DNA of 64,000 bases from Macrosoma leucophasiata (GCA_036365455.1 JAWQUS010000004.1:1867501-1931500); one strand, 5' to 3'. Positions 9,070 through 19,859 are shown, counted from the stretch's first letter. A program made the numbers and translations. The notes: a model not told the origin generated them from the letters alone.

Positions 9070-12000
9070 TGATCATCATCATCATATCAGCCATAAGACG
9101 TCCACTGCTGAACATAGGCCTCCCCCAAGGACCTCCATGCCGACCGATCGGAAGCGACGTGCATCCAGCGGGTACCTGCAGCCTTGATCAGGTCGTCGGT
9201 CCATCTTGCAGGTGGACGTCCTACGCTGCGTTTGCCGATACGTGGTCTCCACTCGAGAACCTTTCTGCCCCAGCGGCTATCGGTTCTCCGAGCTATGTGC
9301 CCTGCCCATTGCCACTTCAGCTTGGAAATCTGCTTGGCTATGTCAGCGACTTTCGTTCGCCTACGGATCTCCTCATTTCTGATTCGATCCAGTAGGGAAA
9401 CGCCGAGCATAGCCCTTTCCATTGACCGCTGAGTGACTTGGAGCTTTCGTACGAGACCCATAGTGAGAGACCACGTCTCGGCACCGTAGGTCATCACCGG
9501 TAAAACGCACTGGTTAAAGACTTTCGTCTTCAAGGACTGCGGGATGTTTGACGAGAAAACGCTCCTTAACTTCCCGAACGCTGCCCAGCCGAGTTGGATT
9601 CGGCGAATGACCTCTTTCTCGAAGTACGACCTGCCTAGTTGTATGGTTTGTCCTAAATAGACGTAGTCGTCGACAACTTCGAGCATCGAGTTCCCAACGG
9701 ACACTGGAGTGGGCGATACAAGGTTATTGAACATGACCTTGGTCTTATCCATGTTCATTTTAAGGCCCACTCTTTGGGACACTCGATTGAGGTCTTTGTG
9801 CTGAGATCTTCCAGCGACTCTGCCATGACTATAATATCGTCGGCAAACCGAAGGTGAGTGATGTATTCGCCGTTGATATTGATGCCTAGTCCTTGCCATT
9901 CCAGGAGCTTGAAGGCGTCTTCCATTGCATTGGTGAAGAGCAGAGGTGAGATGACATCTCCCTGTCTTACTCCCCTCTGCAAAGGAATCGCCCTCGTGCA
10001 TTGGTCCTGTACTCGGACTGACATGGTGGCGTTTTTTTACAGACACTTCAACACTTCGATATACCGATAGTCAATGTGGCAACGCTGTAAAGACTGCAGC
10101 ACAGCCCATGTTTCAACCGAATCAAAGGCTTTCTCATAGTCCACGAACGCTAAGCATAATGGCCGGTTATACTCCTCGGACTTCTGTATAACCTGCCGCA
10201 GTGTGTGTATGTGGTCTATGGTACTATAGCCTTTTCGGAAACCGGCTTGTTCGGGAGGCTGGAAGTCATCAAACCTGTGAGCGAGACGGTTCGTGATCAC
10301 CCTCGAAAACAGCTTGTAGACATGGCTCAGAAGCGAGATGGGTCTATAGTTCTTCAATAGGGCTTTATCACCTTTTTTGAAGAAAAGCACCACCACGCCT
10401 CTGTTCCATGCTTCTGGCGTAGTACCTTCGAATAGGACGGAATTAAAGAGCTTCTGAAGGACTTTCAGTAACGGTGATCCACCCGCTTGCAGAAGCTCTG
10501 TAGTGATTCCGTCCTCTCCAGGCGCCTTGTTATTCTTAAGCTGTTTGAGGGCCATCCTAATCTCGTACAGGCTGATGTCCGGGATATCTTCGGTATAGTG
10601 TCGGGTTAATTTGTCTCTTGGGTCTCTGACCAAATCAGAGGCAGGTTGTGCGACCGAGGTATATAACTGCCCATAGAACCTCTCGATCTCCCGCAATACC
10701 TCAGGCTTAGTCGACGCTAAACTGCCGTCCTCTGTCTTCAGCTGCATCATCCGGCTCTGTCCAATAGACAGATCCCTTGCAAACACTTTGGAGCCCTTGT
10801 TTCGCTCTATCGTTTCCTCAACACATTTTGTGTTGAAGGATCTGATATCGTGCCGCAAGGACTGTTGGATCTGTCTATTAAGTTGCCGGTATTTTTCAGC
10901 TTCATCAGAGGTCTGCAGTGTCATTGAGCGTCGTTCTGCCATAAGGTTGAGGGTTTGATCGGTTAGTTTTTGAGGTCTATTTTGTCGGCGAGTTTTAAAG
11001 TATTTATACCCCACCGACTGGACAGTTTCTACCAACCTGTCATTCATATCGTCCACTGAGATGCAATCCTCCAGGCAAGCAAAGCGATTTTTCAATTCGA
11101 GCTGAAAGCTCTCGGGGTTTTGTATGTGAGAAATAGTAGGTCGGAGCGTAGACTTCATTAGACGAGATCTTTCGATCTTGATGTTTAAATTCAATGTGCC
11201 CCTAACCATTCGGTGATCACTTCCGGTTTTCACCCTGTGAATCACGGAGACATCATTGAATATGTGTTTCTTGTTGGTCATAATGAAGTCTATCTCATTT
11301 TTTGTGGAACTGTCTGGGCTCATCCAGGTACATTTCCTATGAGGCGGCTTCTTGAAAAAGGAGTTCATCATAAAAAGTTCCTCCTTCTCCAGAAAATTGG
11401 CCAGCCTCTGGCCCCTAGGGTTCCGATTCCCACATCCAAATTGCCCCACTCTCAGCTCATTATCGCATCTCTTGCCCAGCTTTGCGTTGAAGTCTCCCAT
11501 TACAACAGTGAAATACGTTTTGGAAGTATGTATGGCCCTACTTATGTCCTCATACATAGCTTCCACCTCGTCGTCCGGGTGTGCCGAGGTCGGTGCGTAG
11601 ACCTGGATGACCTTCAAGGAATATCTCTTGGATATTCTGAGTATCAGGTACGCGACCCTACTCGACACACTCGTGATGCATTCAATGTTGTTAACGAGAG
11701 ACTTGTGGACGATAAACCCGACACCACCTTGGGACTGCTGGTCGCCCTCCCGGTAGTAGAACAAGTTGCCAGACTTCAGGGTCATCGTGTCCTCTCCCTC
11801 TCTACGGACTTCAGATAGACCTAAGATGTCCCAGTGCAACTTGTTCAATTCTTCTTCCAGCTCAGCAATTTTCTCGTCTGTCCTTAACGTGCGTGTATTG
11901 TATGTTACCAGTGATAACCTACGTCGGTTTTCCGTTGTGCATGCCGAAGTCGTTTGACGGAAGCGACTCACCCGGAGATTCTTAGCACCCCTGGCTCCAG

Positions 12001-12260
12001 AGCTCGACCAGCGCCCGTCTACGCCGGTTTTGCTCCTGGAGCCGCCGGGCACTTGGGGCCTTTTCCTCGTCTGCATTTCCATCTTGGGGGGGTTTAGACC
12101 ATAACCCGCCACGCTGGTCCAGTGCGTGTTGGCAGGTCGCCAGAGCCTCGTTTGTTATGTAGCAGGGTGCACCACGTGCAGGTGAGGTTGGCTTGGGTCT
12201 CGATGGTGTTGGTTGAGACCCCTTACACCCCAGATAATTGATACCTAGAACCAAATGGCA
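9070..12260 (-). mobile_element. Near full-length RTE-type LINE
   Basis: One - strand element of about 3.2 kb. It has a leader from about 12260, one large ORF region (12112-9087) with endonuclease and reverse transcriptase, a very short 3' UTR and a 3' end of ATG repeats (9073-9085 on +: tgatcatcatcatcat). A single ORF, N-terminal APE endonuclease and simple-repeat tail are RTE hallmarks. The UTR phrase 'cagtggacgtcttatgg' recurs in other RTE scraps here and resembles the tail of the 5S-like SINE. Exact 5' end and target duplication could not be resolved. Confidence 0.88.
9087..12112 (-). pseudogene. RTE endonuclease-reverse transcriptase, broken twice
   Basis: From 12112 the frame is open for 691 codons. 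The APE endonuclease comes first (YNTRTL 71-76, E101 in SEVRR, VMGDFN 204-209, IDFIMTN 274-280, GSDHR 297-301), then the start of the reverse transcriptase (KNYRPISLLS, GFRKGYST, FVDYEKAFDSV). A TAA stop at 10039-10037 interrupts it. The same frame continues through GVRQGDVISPLLF and the catalytic FADD (near 9835), then shifts near 9785-9795, where a few bases appear lost, into the third segment (VGLKMNMDKTKV, then the C-terminal region ending QQWTSYG at 9087). Both breaks hit the polymerase, so this copy should be inactive by itself. Proteins like this are often mis-annotated in insects as craniofacial development protein 2. Confidence 0.92.
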
Positions 12261-12303
12261 CTCCGATAAAATAACGAAATTCCTTTTTTTAAATTATTAT
12301 TTT

Positions 12304-12535
12304 CATTTTGACGACCCGGTTAGTCCAGCGGTTTGATTCGAAGGGTCGCGGGTGCGATCCCCGCACCGGGACAAATATTTGTATGGCCTACAGATATCTG
12401 TTTTGGGTCTGAGCGTTTGTGTATGTGTTGTATGTGTACAACGGCTCCCACGATTTTATACCGACAGTTTTATACCTAATGTGGGGCTGTGAGTGTAGGC
12501 GTATTTTATTTTATTATTTTTATTTATTATGTATT
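12304..12535 (+). mobile_element. tRNA-like SINE (second family), copy 1
   Basis: The head GACGACCCGGTTAGTCCAGC and a box B-like GGGTGCGATCCCCGC (GGTTCGATCC in other copies) show a tRNA-like origin. The body runs 'ggcctacagatatctgt', a GT-rich stretch and 'ggggctgtgagtgtaggcg', ending in T/A-rich sequence. Part of the anticodon-arm region is deleted here. Other copies: 30144-30350, 37668-37872, 48087-48285, 63606-63812, and the tail only at 62510-62600. Confidence 0.85.
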
Positions 12536-13001
12536 GAGAATTTGAGATAGAGAATTATTGTTATCAGGATTGTATTCCTTTTTGGATGTGATGTTTTGAA
12601 AAAAAAATTATAATTTTGTATATGTATGTATTGTATTGATGAGTAGTTTTGTTTTCATCTCCACCCAGCGGAGCAGTTGTTGCTACCACTATACTGCCAG
12701 CATTCTATTTCAAAGCAAATCAATAGTGCTTTGAACAAAGACAACTAACAATAGAAACATGAACTAACATTAAACGCCTACTTATTTAACTACAAACGCA
12801 ATTACCTGACACGTCAACCAATTAGCAGCAAAGGTAATACAATCGATACTTCTCCTACCCATCTAGACTTCAGCTAGGCTTCCCCGGTTACGATCAATAT
12901 ATCCCACCTATCCCACTGGTCCACGCATGCGCAAACCCACTCCGCGAATGGAACCGGGATAGGCGCTATCAAAAACAAAAGATAGTGTGTTTACAACAAA
13001 T
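12536..13001 (+). promoter_or_regulatory. Likely promoter and leader of the small membrane protein gene
   Basis: This interval precedes the ATG at 13002. It is less AT-rich over 12880-12970 and holds GCATGCGC at 12925-12932, an NRF1-like core common in housekeeping promoters, and an ATCGAT near 12843. No TATA box stands out near the ATG, which fits a broad, TATA-less promoter. The transcription start is not determinable here. Confidence 0.4.
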
Positions 13002-14676
13002 ATGAGCTCTGAAAGAGATAACCAAGGTATTTTTCCTGTGTTTTTTTTTGCAGTGTGTGTTATTGTTAGTTTTACATGTGTGTGTTTAGAAAAACGAGGT
13101 TAGGTTCGTAGTTCATGACGTTTCGTGAATGATTGCATTTTAGTGACTTTTTTTCTAAATGTAGTGACAGGTGCTAATGTCATTGTATTAAATGTTGCCA
13201 GACTTGCCAGGATGAATTGAATAGTGACGTGATTAGCGTTTGTTTACATAAGTAGTGTTTGATACCTTTACTCGTAATATTGTTGATCTGTGACATTTTA
13301 TTTAATAATTATCTAAAATAATATTTGACCATTTATTTAGCAAGTAATTGTCGTTGAAATCATCACGATAGGCGGTCTAGATATTTTTTACGCGTATTTT
13401 AAAGAAATCAGTTCCGATCGGAAGTCCGGATGTCCGGAATTGCGAATTACGTCGTGCCACAATGCAAATTTTAATTAATTCTGATGCCCTACCAAGAGGG
13501 CTTAAACTACTTTTTCGTTGGTAAATTACATTTGCAATGAATCATAATGTTTTCGTTTTCAAAAAGGTGTATTACACACTCTAAACTTTTGAGTTAAATT
13601 GACAAAAAAAAGATTTGGACGAATTGAGAACCTCCTCCTTTATTCGAAGTCGGTTAATTAGTGTTCATATTTAAAACAATACCAAAAAAACAATTTAAGC
13701 TAAATATACGAGTAACTATAGTATATACCTATACACTGGTTATATATTTAGCTTCAAATATTATTCAGAATATTCTCGGAACGGCAAAAATAATGAATTA
13801 TAATTTGCAAGCCACTCCACACCATCTTCCTGTCTTCTTTTGTTCTCGAGTTTTAGCGAGACTAACGAACAGCAATTGATTTTTATATATATAGATGTAA
13901 AAGCTGTTTTAGAAGTCAATTTACTTAGTTCACTTTTAGGGGTTTTATTAGGTAGTTTGAACATTAATAAAGAACATTGGCAAGACGACCAGGCTTATCA
14001 GAATTGGATCCCCAAATTCGAGTTTGTCACAAAATTGTAAAAATACCAGAATTTTTAAAGTCGTTTGACTAAACACAAATACTTTTCTACTTGATGAGTC
14101 AATAAAAAGGCAATAACCTCCCATTTTGTAACAAATTAATGATGCATGTCCTTTTTTATCCTCATCAAATTAGGTATCTCAAGATTTTATTCTGTATATT
14201 ACTTAAACAGATTTCTTTTACATTGTTTAGCGGAATACAGTTTGAGAAGGCTTATAACAGAATGTTCAAATGAAAACACGTAGACTACTTTTATTCTGAG
14301 ACCAAATACCACACGGACGAAGTCACGGGAGACAACTAGTTAATATTTATAGATAGAAATGACAGCATATATTCATCATTATTGAAACTTCATTTCAGAT
14401 TCAGAGGAAATGCTCGAATCGATAGACGAGCTAAAAGAGAGGTTGTCATCTATGAAACGGATGATGGAAGAGCGGAAAGCAGCTGGATCAGGGACCAAGG
14501 AGCTGTTCCAAGGTCACGCCAAGAGTCTCCAAGGCACCACAATGATTGACGGTCACTTCCTAAGCTTCGTGTTTGGCGGATCTCTGTTTGTTATATTAAG
14601 TGTATCAGTTTATGCGTTCTACAATCTTTACCACGCTGTTTTGAAGAAATTCCCGTCTACACATACGGAATTGTAA
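13002..14676 (+). CDS. Small single-pass membrane protein with charged N-terminal helix (2 exons)
   Basis: Exon 1 is 13002-13026 (MSSERDNQ plus one base, donor GTATTT) and exon 2 is 14399-14676 (acceptor TTTCAG). They join in phase 1 to give exactly 100 residues. Residues 8-40 are strongly helical and charged (EEMLESIDELKERL, KRMMEERK), likely a short coiled coil. Residues about 62-85 are hydrophobic (FVFGGSLFVILSVSVYAFY), followed by a lysine-bearing tail (KKFPSTHTEL). There is no signal peptide, so a tail-anchored-like protein of the ER or mitochondrial outer membrane is plausible, with the N-terminus in the cytosol. I do not recognise the family. Correct splice consensus, an in-frame join and codon-like sequence argue for a real gene. 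The intron (13027-14398) is mostly unremarkable, with one repeat scrap. Confidence 0.72.
13027..14398. other. Intron of the small membrane protein gene
   Basis: AT-rich intron of 1372 bp. About 13843-13890 carries 'gttctcgagttttagcgag' and 'actaacgaacagcaattga', the same repeat scrap as at 515-560. No other feature was identified. Confidence 0.6.
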
Positions 14677-15130
14677 AATGGACTTTATTACGTTACAATA
14701 AGGTTTGGTTTTAATCCTCATTTATGTGAATAGAGATACTTAATTTTAATTTGATATTGATCAATAGTTCTGGACTCTCATTGACTTTTTTATGTTAACT
14801 TATGTTATTTTGTACTAATGTTTCATCGGAATTTATGTGAAAATAGACTCTATCTTCCTAATGATAAGGCTGAGAGTGTGAGTGATGATGTTTGTATGGA
14901 TCCTAGTTCTTAATTTAAAATTATACATTTGAATCTTCGATCATTGGTTCTTTCATTGCTTTTAGTTGTTATTAATGCCTATGTATATTCGTAGCAAAGA
15001 CTTTATAAGAAATAGACTGACAATTGCACAGGCGCTTAGCATTCCCTTCGACCAAGGAGCGGTCAGGTGACCCTTTTAGTCCACGCGGCAATTAATGTTA
15101 TTTAATTACTAAAAGGATATTTAGTGAAAA
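14677..15130. other. 3' flank of the small membrane protein gene
   Basis: Presumed 3' UTR and intergenic sequence. I find no AATAAA in the first 300 bp after the stop; AATAAG at about 14696 is the nearest relative. Nothing else is recognisable. Confidence 0.4.
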
Positions 15131-15895
15131 TGAATCATTCATCATCATCATCATTACTTTAGCTGAGAAATCCACTGATGGAGAAAAACCTCCTCCATAA
15201 GATTAACACAACGGACGGTCCTGGTTCGCTCTCATCCAGTTATTGCCGACGACCTTGTGTACTTATGATTCACTAGGTCGTCGGTCTATCTCGGTCGGGG
15301 GCTTGCCTACGCTTCGTTTTCCGATACGCGGTTGCGACTCAAGAACTCTTCTGTCCAACGGCTGTCGGTTCTTTGAGCGATATGTCTAAGTCAAATGTGG
15401 TCCATTCCGAGAAGTCTCATGGTAACACGACGAGCTATGCTTGGCGTTTCCCTGTGACATCAAATCAGAAATGCGGGGATCAACATGAGAACCGAAGTAG
15501 CCGATATAGCCGTGGCAGTGAACAGGGCAGTAGCAGTGGGTTTCTTATGATATGCGACCATGTTTCAGATCCGTGCATAGAGCAACACGGGCCACCGGCC
15601 ACGGTGTTCACATGTAGTTCCACCCGCAAAAAATGACAGACTGTTTTGCATCGGTAATAAGCGCTATGGCTACTCCTCTCCGGTCCGCCGCGGCGGCCGG
15701 TGGCCCTTGTTGCTCTATGGTTCCGTGTGTAATCACTGGTAAAACATACTAATGAAATATCTTCGTCTTAAGATACTGAATATATATTGGTTGAAAAGAT
15801 GTATCGTAGCTACTCGATCGCTCTCCAACCGAGTTTGATGCGGCGATTAAACCTCTTTCTGGAAGTTGGAATTACCTACCAATTGAAATTAAAAA
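15131..15895. pseudogene. Scrambled RTE LINE remnants, both orientations
   Basis: 15133-15390 is a - strand RTE 3' end starting at a (TCA)n tail. 15430-15545 is a + strand piece (the RAMLGVSL and RNAGINMRTEVADIA region). 15722-15895 is again - strand. A hairpin MITE-like element (15576-15719) sits between the pieces. The arrangement implies at least two RTE insertions plus rearrangement; none can encode an enzyme. Confidence 0.7.
15576..15719. mobile_element. GC-rich MITE-like element with ~25-bp terminal inverted repeats
   Basis: The left end CATAGAGCAACACGGGCCAC is repeated inverted at the right end (GTGGCCCTTGTTGCTCTATG) with a one-base difference; element length is 144 bp. A partial relative is at 48408-48515, which keeps one end and the internal phrases 'ggagtagccatagcg' and 'cagtctgacattttttgcgg' in inverted order. 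Class unresolved. Confidence 0.7.
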
Positions 15896-15998
15896 AAAAA
15901 CACCCAACTTTTAATAGAGACGCTGGATAGGGGTTTTTATCATCATGGTATCCTGTGCTGTGTAAAATCAAATCCCAGCAGCATCAATCTGTAATCTA

Positions 15999-16306
15999 CT
16001 GCCTCAGTAGTGTAGTGGTAGCGGGCCACTACTACTACGCTGGGAGTCCTGGGTTTGATTCCCGGGTCGGGGACTATCAGAGATAACGGTTTAAAATCCT
16101 TCATCTCTGGTTCTATTGGGATTTTTCCATTTTCTGGATACCGCGGAGTTTGGTAATGTGCCCGGAGATGGCAACAGGTTCGCCACCTGTTACATGCGCC
16201 AAAAATGTAACCGGCGAGTCGTGGATGTTTGCATGTTTTCTTGAATGCATGCTTTTACCTCTGCCTACCCCTTCGGAGATTACAGGCGTGAAGTTACGTT
16301 TATCAA
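15999..16306 (+). mobile_element. tRNA-derived SINE, best full-length copy
   Basis: The head is tRNA-like: box A TAGTGTAGTGG and box B GGTTTGATTCC in CCTGGG...CCCGGG. The body includes 'ttctattgggatttttcc', 'gtgcccggagatggcaac' and 'cgagtcgtggatgtttgc'. The 3' tail is CTCTGCCTACCCC, TTCGGAG and GGCGTGAAGTTACG. Length is about 308 bp. The tail matches the 3' end of the LINE at 49811-50915, suggesting that LINE's machinery mobilised it. Confidence 0.88.
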
Positions 16307-16384
16307 TCTGTAAGACCTCAAGATGTCATAAATTATTTGCAGCTTCGTTAATCCTGAAATTCTACGCCTTGTGTAGCTGCAAAT

Positions 16385-16672
16385 CAATATTGAAACTACT
16401 CCCAGATAAATGTCCCCTTAGGCTGCCCGGGACCGCGGGCAAACAGGAAAAAGACCTAGTGTCAAGGTCTTCTAGCCATAACTATGATACCATGCGAAAA
16501 TTGAAGGTTAATGTTGATGCCAAGTCTGTTCTAGACTAGAAGACAACGGTTTTAGACATATGACATCTCCATGTCTATCAGGATGGCGTGAGAGATGTCT
16601 GAATAGTCACAAAATTTGCACCAAATAACTGTACCTAAACTATACTAAACTGGACCTCAAGCAATTAATGAG
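16385..16672 (-). pseudogene. Degenerate RTE reverse transcriptase piece, unit 1
   Basis: On the - strand it corresponds to the RT core between QGDVISP and FADD: 'gacatctccatgt' and 'gtcaaggtcttctagccata' mirror 9790-9960. The left part (16385-16450) carries a scrap of the 976-1470 foldback repeat. The right part (16440-16672) is repeated at 17612-17847 including non-RTE sequence, so the two are a segmental duplication rather than independent insertions. Confidence 0.6.
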
Positions 16673-16775
16673 CCTGGGTTAAAATTTACTTTAACAGATT
16701 TCTTTAAATTAGAGAAGGATGTGAAATGTTACAATAGCTTTAACAAATATCTTGGTGCAACCCAGGCTAAAAATT
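16672..16775. mobile_element. Decayed hairpin MITE copy
   Basis: GAGCCTGGGTT near 16673 and GGTGCAACCCAGGCTA near 16757 match the termini of the MITE at 45553-45696, as does the core 'agatttctttaaattagaga'. The left arm is shortened. Confidence 0.65.
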
Positions 16776-16854
16776 TAAATTTCGTCAGCAATTAGCCTGT
16801 AGGTGCCTATTTCACCTGGTTAGATTTAATTGGACTTTTTTGAAAATGTAATGT

Positions 16855-17112
16855 AGGTGACAAACAATCATGTAGTGGTGTTAAATAGATAAGCCTATAG
16901 ATATCCACACAAGGACCAGAGGTCAAAATGCAGATGCGTTTCCACCCCTGAAATCTTAGTTGTTATGTCTCTGTGACAGTTATTAAGGGGCAATACATTA
17001 CCATCTGACTGGAACACGATAGTGCGGAACACTACCATTTAGCGGCAGATATATTAGGTAATGCGATGGTGCCTACGTCTTCAATGTCCTACACTGTAAT
17101 TCTACCACAAGT
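16855..17112 (-). mobile_element. Family A copy, older subtype
   Basis: - strand copy with old-subtype markers ('ggaccagaggtcaaaatgca', 'gttatgtctctgtgacagt', 'gcggcagatatattagg'). Complete apart from a weak A-tail end. Confidence 0.85.
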
Positions 17113-17124
17113 AATTCTACTTTT

Positions 17125-17210
17125 ATACATACTTACTTTTACTTATTTTTATATCTGGCGCTCTACACTCTTTGCCTACCGCGTAAGGGACTTGGCGTGA
17201 ATACATATGG
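17125..17210 (+). mobile_element. LINE tail fragment
   Basis: 'atctggcgctctacactctt', 'gcctaccgcgtaagggac' and 'ttggcgtgaataca' are the + strand version of the LINE tail at 49820-49870. It lacks any coding part. Confidence 0.7.
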
Positions 17211-17611
17211 ACTTATTGTACATATTTTGTACAATTGATGTTATCTTCTTATTTCCTTGATTAATTAGTAATATAGATAGGATAAACCTCGTTAACAATA
17301 TTTCTTAGTGGTGATTAGATAATATGTATCAACAACGGATTTACGAAGTAAGTCAGAAGGTATTGCTGATTATTGACGTGATAAAAAAATGTGTAATAGA
17401 CTACGATAAGTGTACAGAGTTGAAAACAGGATAAAACTTTGTTTTTTTTAAACAGATGATTCTTTTTTTAATCAGTGTTTGTGAGCAGGGAAATTCAATG
17501 TGGACGCCTGCTGTCTAAGGGAACAGACGGCGGGTAGTGTAAGGGTCATAGCTTACTGCAACCACCCGACCAGTACTGCCTCGTTTTACGGCGTCCACTC
17601 GTTGGTTCAGC
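17211..17611. other. Spacer without recognised features
   Basis: AT-rich sequence. A reading frame from 17500 is short and runs into the RTE-derived repeat, so I do not call it a gene. Confidence 0.4.
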
Positions 17612-17847
17612 AAAAAGACCTAGTGTCAAGGTCTTCCAGCCATAACTATGGTCATATGGATATCATGCGAAAATTGGAGGTGGGAGTAGGTTTAACACCG
17701 TTAATGTTGATGCTCAGTCTGTTCTAAACTAGAAGACAACGGTTTTGGAGATATGACATCTCCATGTATATCAGGATAGCGTGAGAGATGTCTGAATAGT
17801 CACAAAACTTGTACCAAATAACTGTACCCAAATTATACTAAACTGTA
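17612..17847 (-). pseudogene. Degenerate RTE reverse transcriptase piece, unit 2
   Basis: Second unit of the duplication also at 16440-16672: 'aaaaagacctagtgtcaagg', 'actagaagacaacggtttt', 'gatgtctgaatagtcacaaa' and 'aactgtaccc' occur in both. It derives from the - strand RTE core around FADD. It joins abruptly to a GC-rich block at 17848. Confidence 0.6.
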
Positions 17848-18240
17848 CCTTGTCAACGGGTAGTCCACGGGTGAACGACGCGATGTGTGTCTTGTGAACC
17901 ACTCGCGGCGCGCGGTCCACTTGGGAACAGCGCGTTGGCAATGCTAGGTCAACGCAAGGCAAGCAAGTGGTCACCGAGTGGTTGACCACGAGTCGGAACT
18001 CGGAAGTCCACTCGCCTCAAGGACGGCGAGTGGACTTTCGAGTTCCGACTCGTCTGCCATTAGCTGCGGGATCATCGTCATCGGGGTAACGGTAACACTT
18101 ACACACACGTCCGTGACCCCGCTGGCGGCTTCTCAACGGCTCAAACGGCTTGGATTATCAAGTACTTGATAATCCAAGCCGTTTGACTCTACGATGCAAG
18201 TAGAGTAGATACAGTACCCAGCTTGGCACCATTCTCAATT
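17848..18240. repeat. GC-rich block with two strong hairpins
   Basis: The left part (17848-17990) is related, inverted, to 45018-45200: both hold 'acttgcttgcctt' and 'gcattgccaacg'. Hairpin 1 has arms 17989-18016 and 18025-18052 (28 bp, one mismatch). Hairpin 2 is a perfect 46-bp palindrome at 18141-18186. The GC content contrasts sharply with the surroundings. It is probably part of a DNA transposon family; class unknown. Confidence 0.65.
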
Positions 18241-18641
18241 CGGGTGACGGACTTCCCCTAGTCAATCGCCTGGAGGTCCCTGCTTAAACCACTCACAACA
18301 CCAGGCGTCCCACGACATCCGGTTGGAGAAGTTCATGGGCACACAGTTCGGCTCCAAATCCAATAAAAAAAAAAGGCGGGACCATCGTTAGGCGGTCGAG
18401 GATAGGGTACAGGGCCCAGGGCCCTACCCGTACGCCGTTTCATCAGTCGTCACTTCACTCCAGCTATGAGAGGCGGGCAGAGCCACGACAAACGCCGCTT
18501 TCTCCCTGGATTCTTGGCTTTCCCGGGTATGGGGACAATCAACAGATATTGAGCCCCCGCCACAACAAGGTGGAGACCCACGGGGGGGGGATATTAACTA
18601 GCAGCCTGGCCCGGCTTTTCGGCAATTCGGATACTAATAGG
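18241..18641. other. GC-richer unclassified segment
   Basis: Sequence with moderately high GC ('ggacttcccctagtcaatcg', 'gtggagacccacggggggg') that does not repeat elsewhere in the window. No ORF or domain is recognisable. It may be the 3' part of the element starting at 17848, or a decayed LINE. Confidence 0.35.
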
Positions 18642-18905
18642 ATTTTTTTTATGTAATGGAAGTGGTACCCAAGCATGCAGTTCACATTGATGTTAAGTAA
18701 TGACTGCAGCCACACCTACACAAAGACCAAGGTTAAAATGCAGATGCGTTACCACTCCTGAGGCCTAAGGTGTTATGCCTCTGTGCCGGAAATTACAGGG
18801 CTGTACATTACCACCTGACCGGAACACGATAGTGCTGAACACCACCATTTAGCGGCAAGTATATTAGGTAATGCGGTGGTACCAACGCCCGCGAGCTCGG
18901 TCACA
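18642..18905 (-). mobile_element. Family A copy
   Basis: - strand copy of the young subtype ('ggaaattacaggg', 'acctgaccggaacacgatag', 'gcggcaagtatattagg'). It stops in the GAGCTC region. Confidence 0.88.
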
Positions 18906-19299
18906 GATTTTGTCAATTTCAGTGAAATGAGTAGTTAAAAATCTTACAGGTTATATCAATTTTTAAATAGACGAACATCGCCCTTCTTTTGAAGCTTACT
19001 ACATATTGCATTACTAAAAATAAATAATGAACGCTTAAGTGTATTAAAACGACACAGTTTAAAGAAAAAAACCTTTCAACGAAATTATTTACGGCTTCGC
19101 GTGCGCCATTTTGGTTTTTCCGTCGTGTGATGGACATTTCGTTACCACCGGAAAAGATACTGATCTTTAAAAGGAAATAATTAAAATTTGAACAATTTAT
19201 TATTTGGAAAGGATAATTTATTTTCAATATTTCAAAAGAAAATAATTATTATTACATATAACTGTATATAAAATTAAAAAACTCCAAATATATTTCAGT

Positions 19300-19445
19300 A
19301 CACGAACTTCCCTCTGAGGTGTTTCCGTCAAAAGAGTCCTTCAGGGTTTTCAGTGCGTTGACAGCTCCCCTGATCTTCCAAATGTTCATAGGCGGCGGTG
19401 ACCACCCACCCCACCTTCCATCAGATGGCCCGTATGTATGTTTTT
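19300..19445 (+). mobile_element. LINE 3'-end fragment
   Basis: 'gagtccttcagggttttcag', 'ggcggcggtgaccaccc' and 'atcagatggcccgt' match, on +, the 3' end of the element at 55413-55831. A mirror copy with the same private changes ('gatcttccaaatgttcatag') is at 19977-20097 on the opposite strand, so the two form an inverted pair about 530 bp apart. Confidence 0.75.
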
Positions 19446-19859
19446 TAATGTTTTTATATCCTAAAAACCATGATTGGACAAATAAAATTTAGATTTAAAA
19501 TGAAAAAAAAAAACTCGCCTTAGTGAACTTGTCCTCGGATGCAGAGAACCCTCTACCCGTACAGTTGTAAAATTTATTCTAAGGGCGAGATTCACACACC
19601 GCACTACGGTTTTACCACGTTCACAGTTCCCATATTCTTATAGGGTTGCCAAATAATAAACGCACGCATGCATTTTCACGTGAGGGGTTGCCTTCGGACT
19701 ATGAGTGATCCGATATTGGCCGAGAGTAAATTTTGACCGCAGCCGAGCTCTTATATGGCAGAGACCGCCGGGTGACTTCAAACTTATTTTTTAAAATATA
19801 TTATTATAGAGGTTACTTTTGTATGAACAACTACTGACCATTATGACCATTATAAATTT

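Noticed and set aside
9858..10070. Short + strand frames opposite the RTE RT core
   Set aside because: Antisense shadows of the reverse transcriptase.
11213..11818. 201-codon + strand frame
   Set aside because: It is antisense to the RTE endonuclease coding region and shows no domain.
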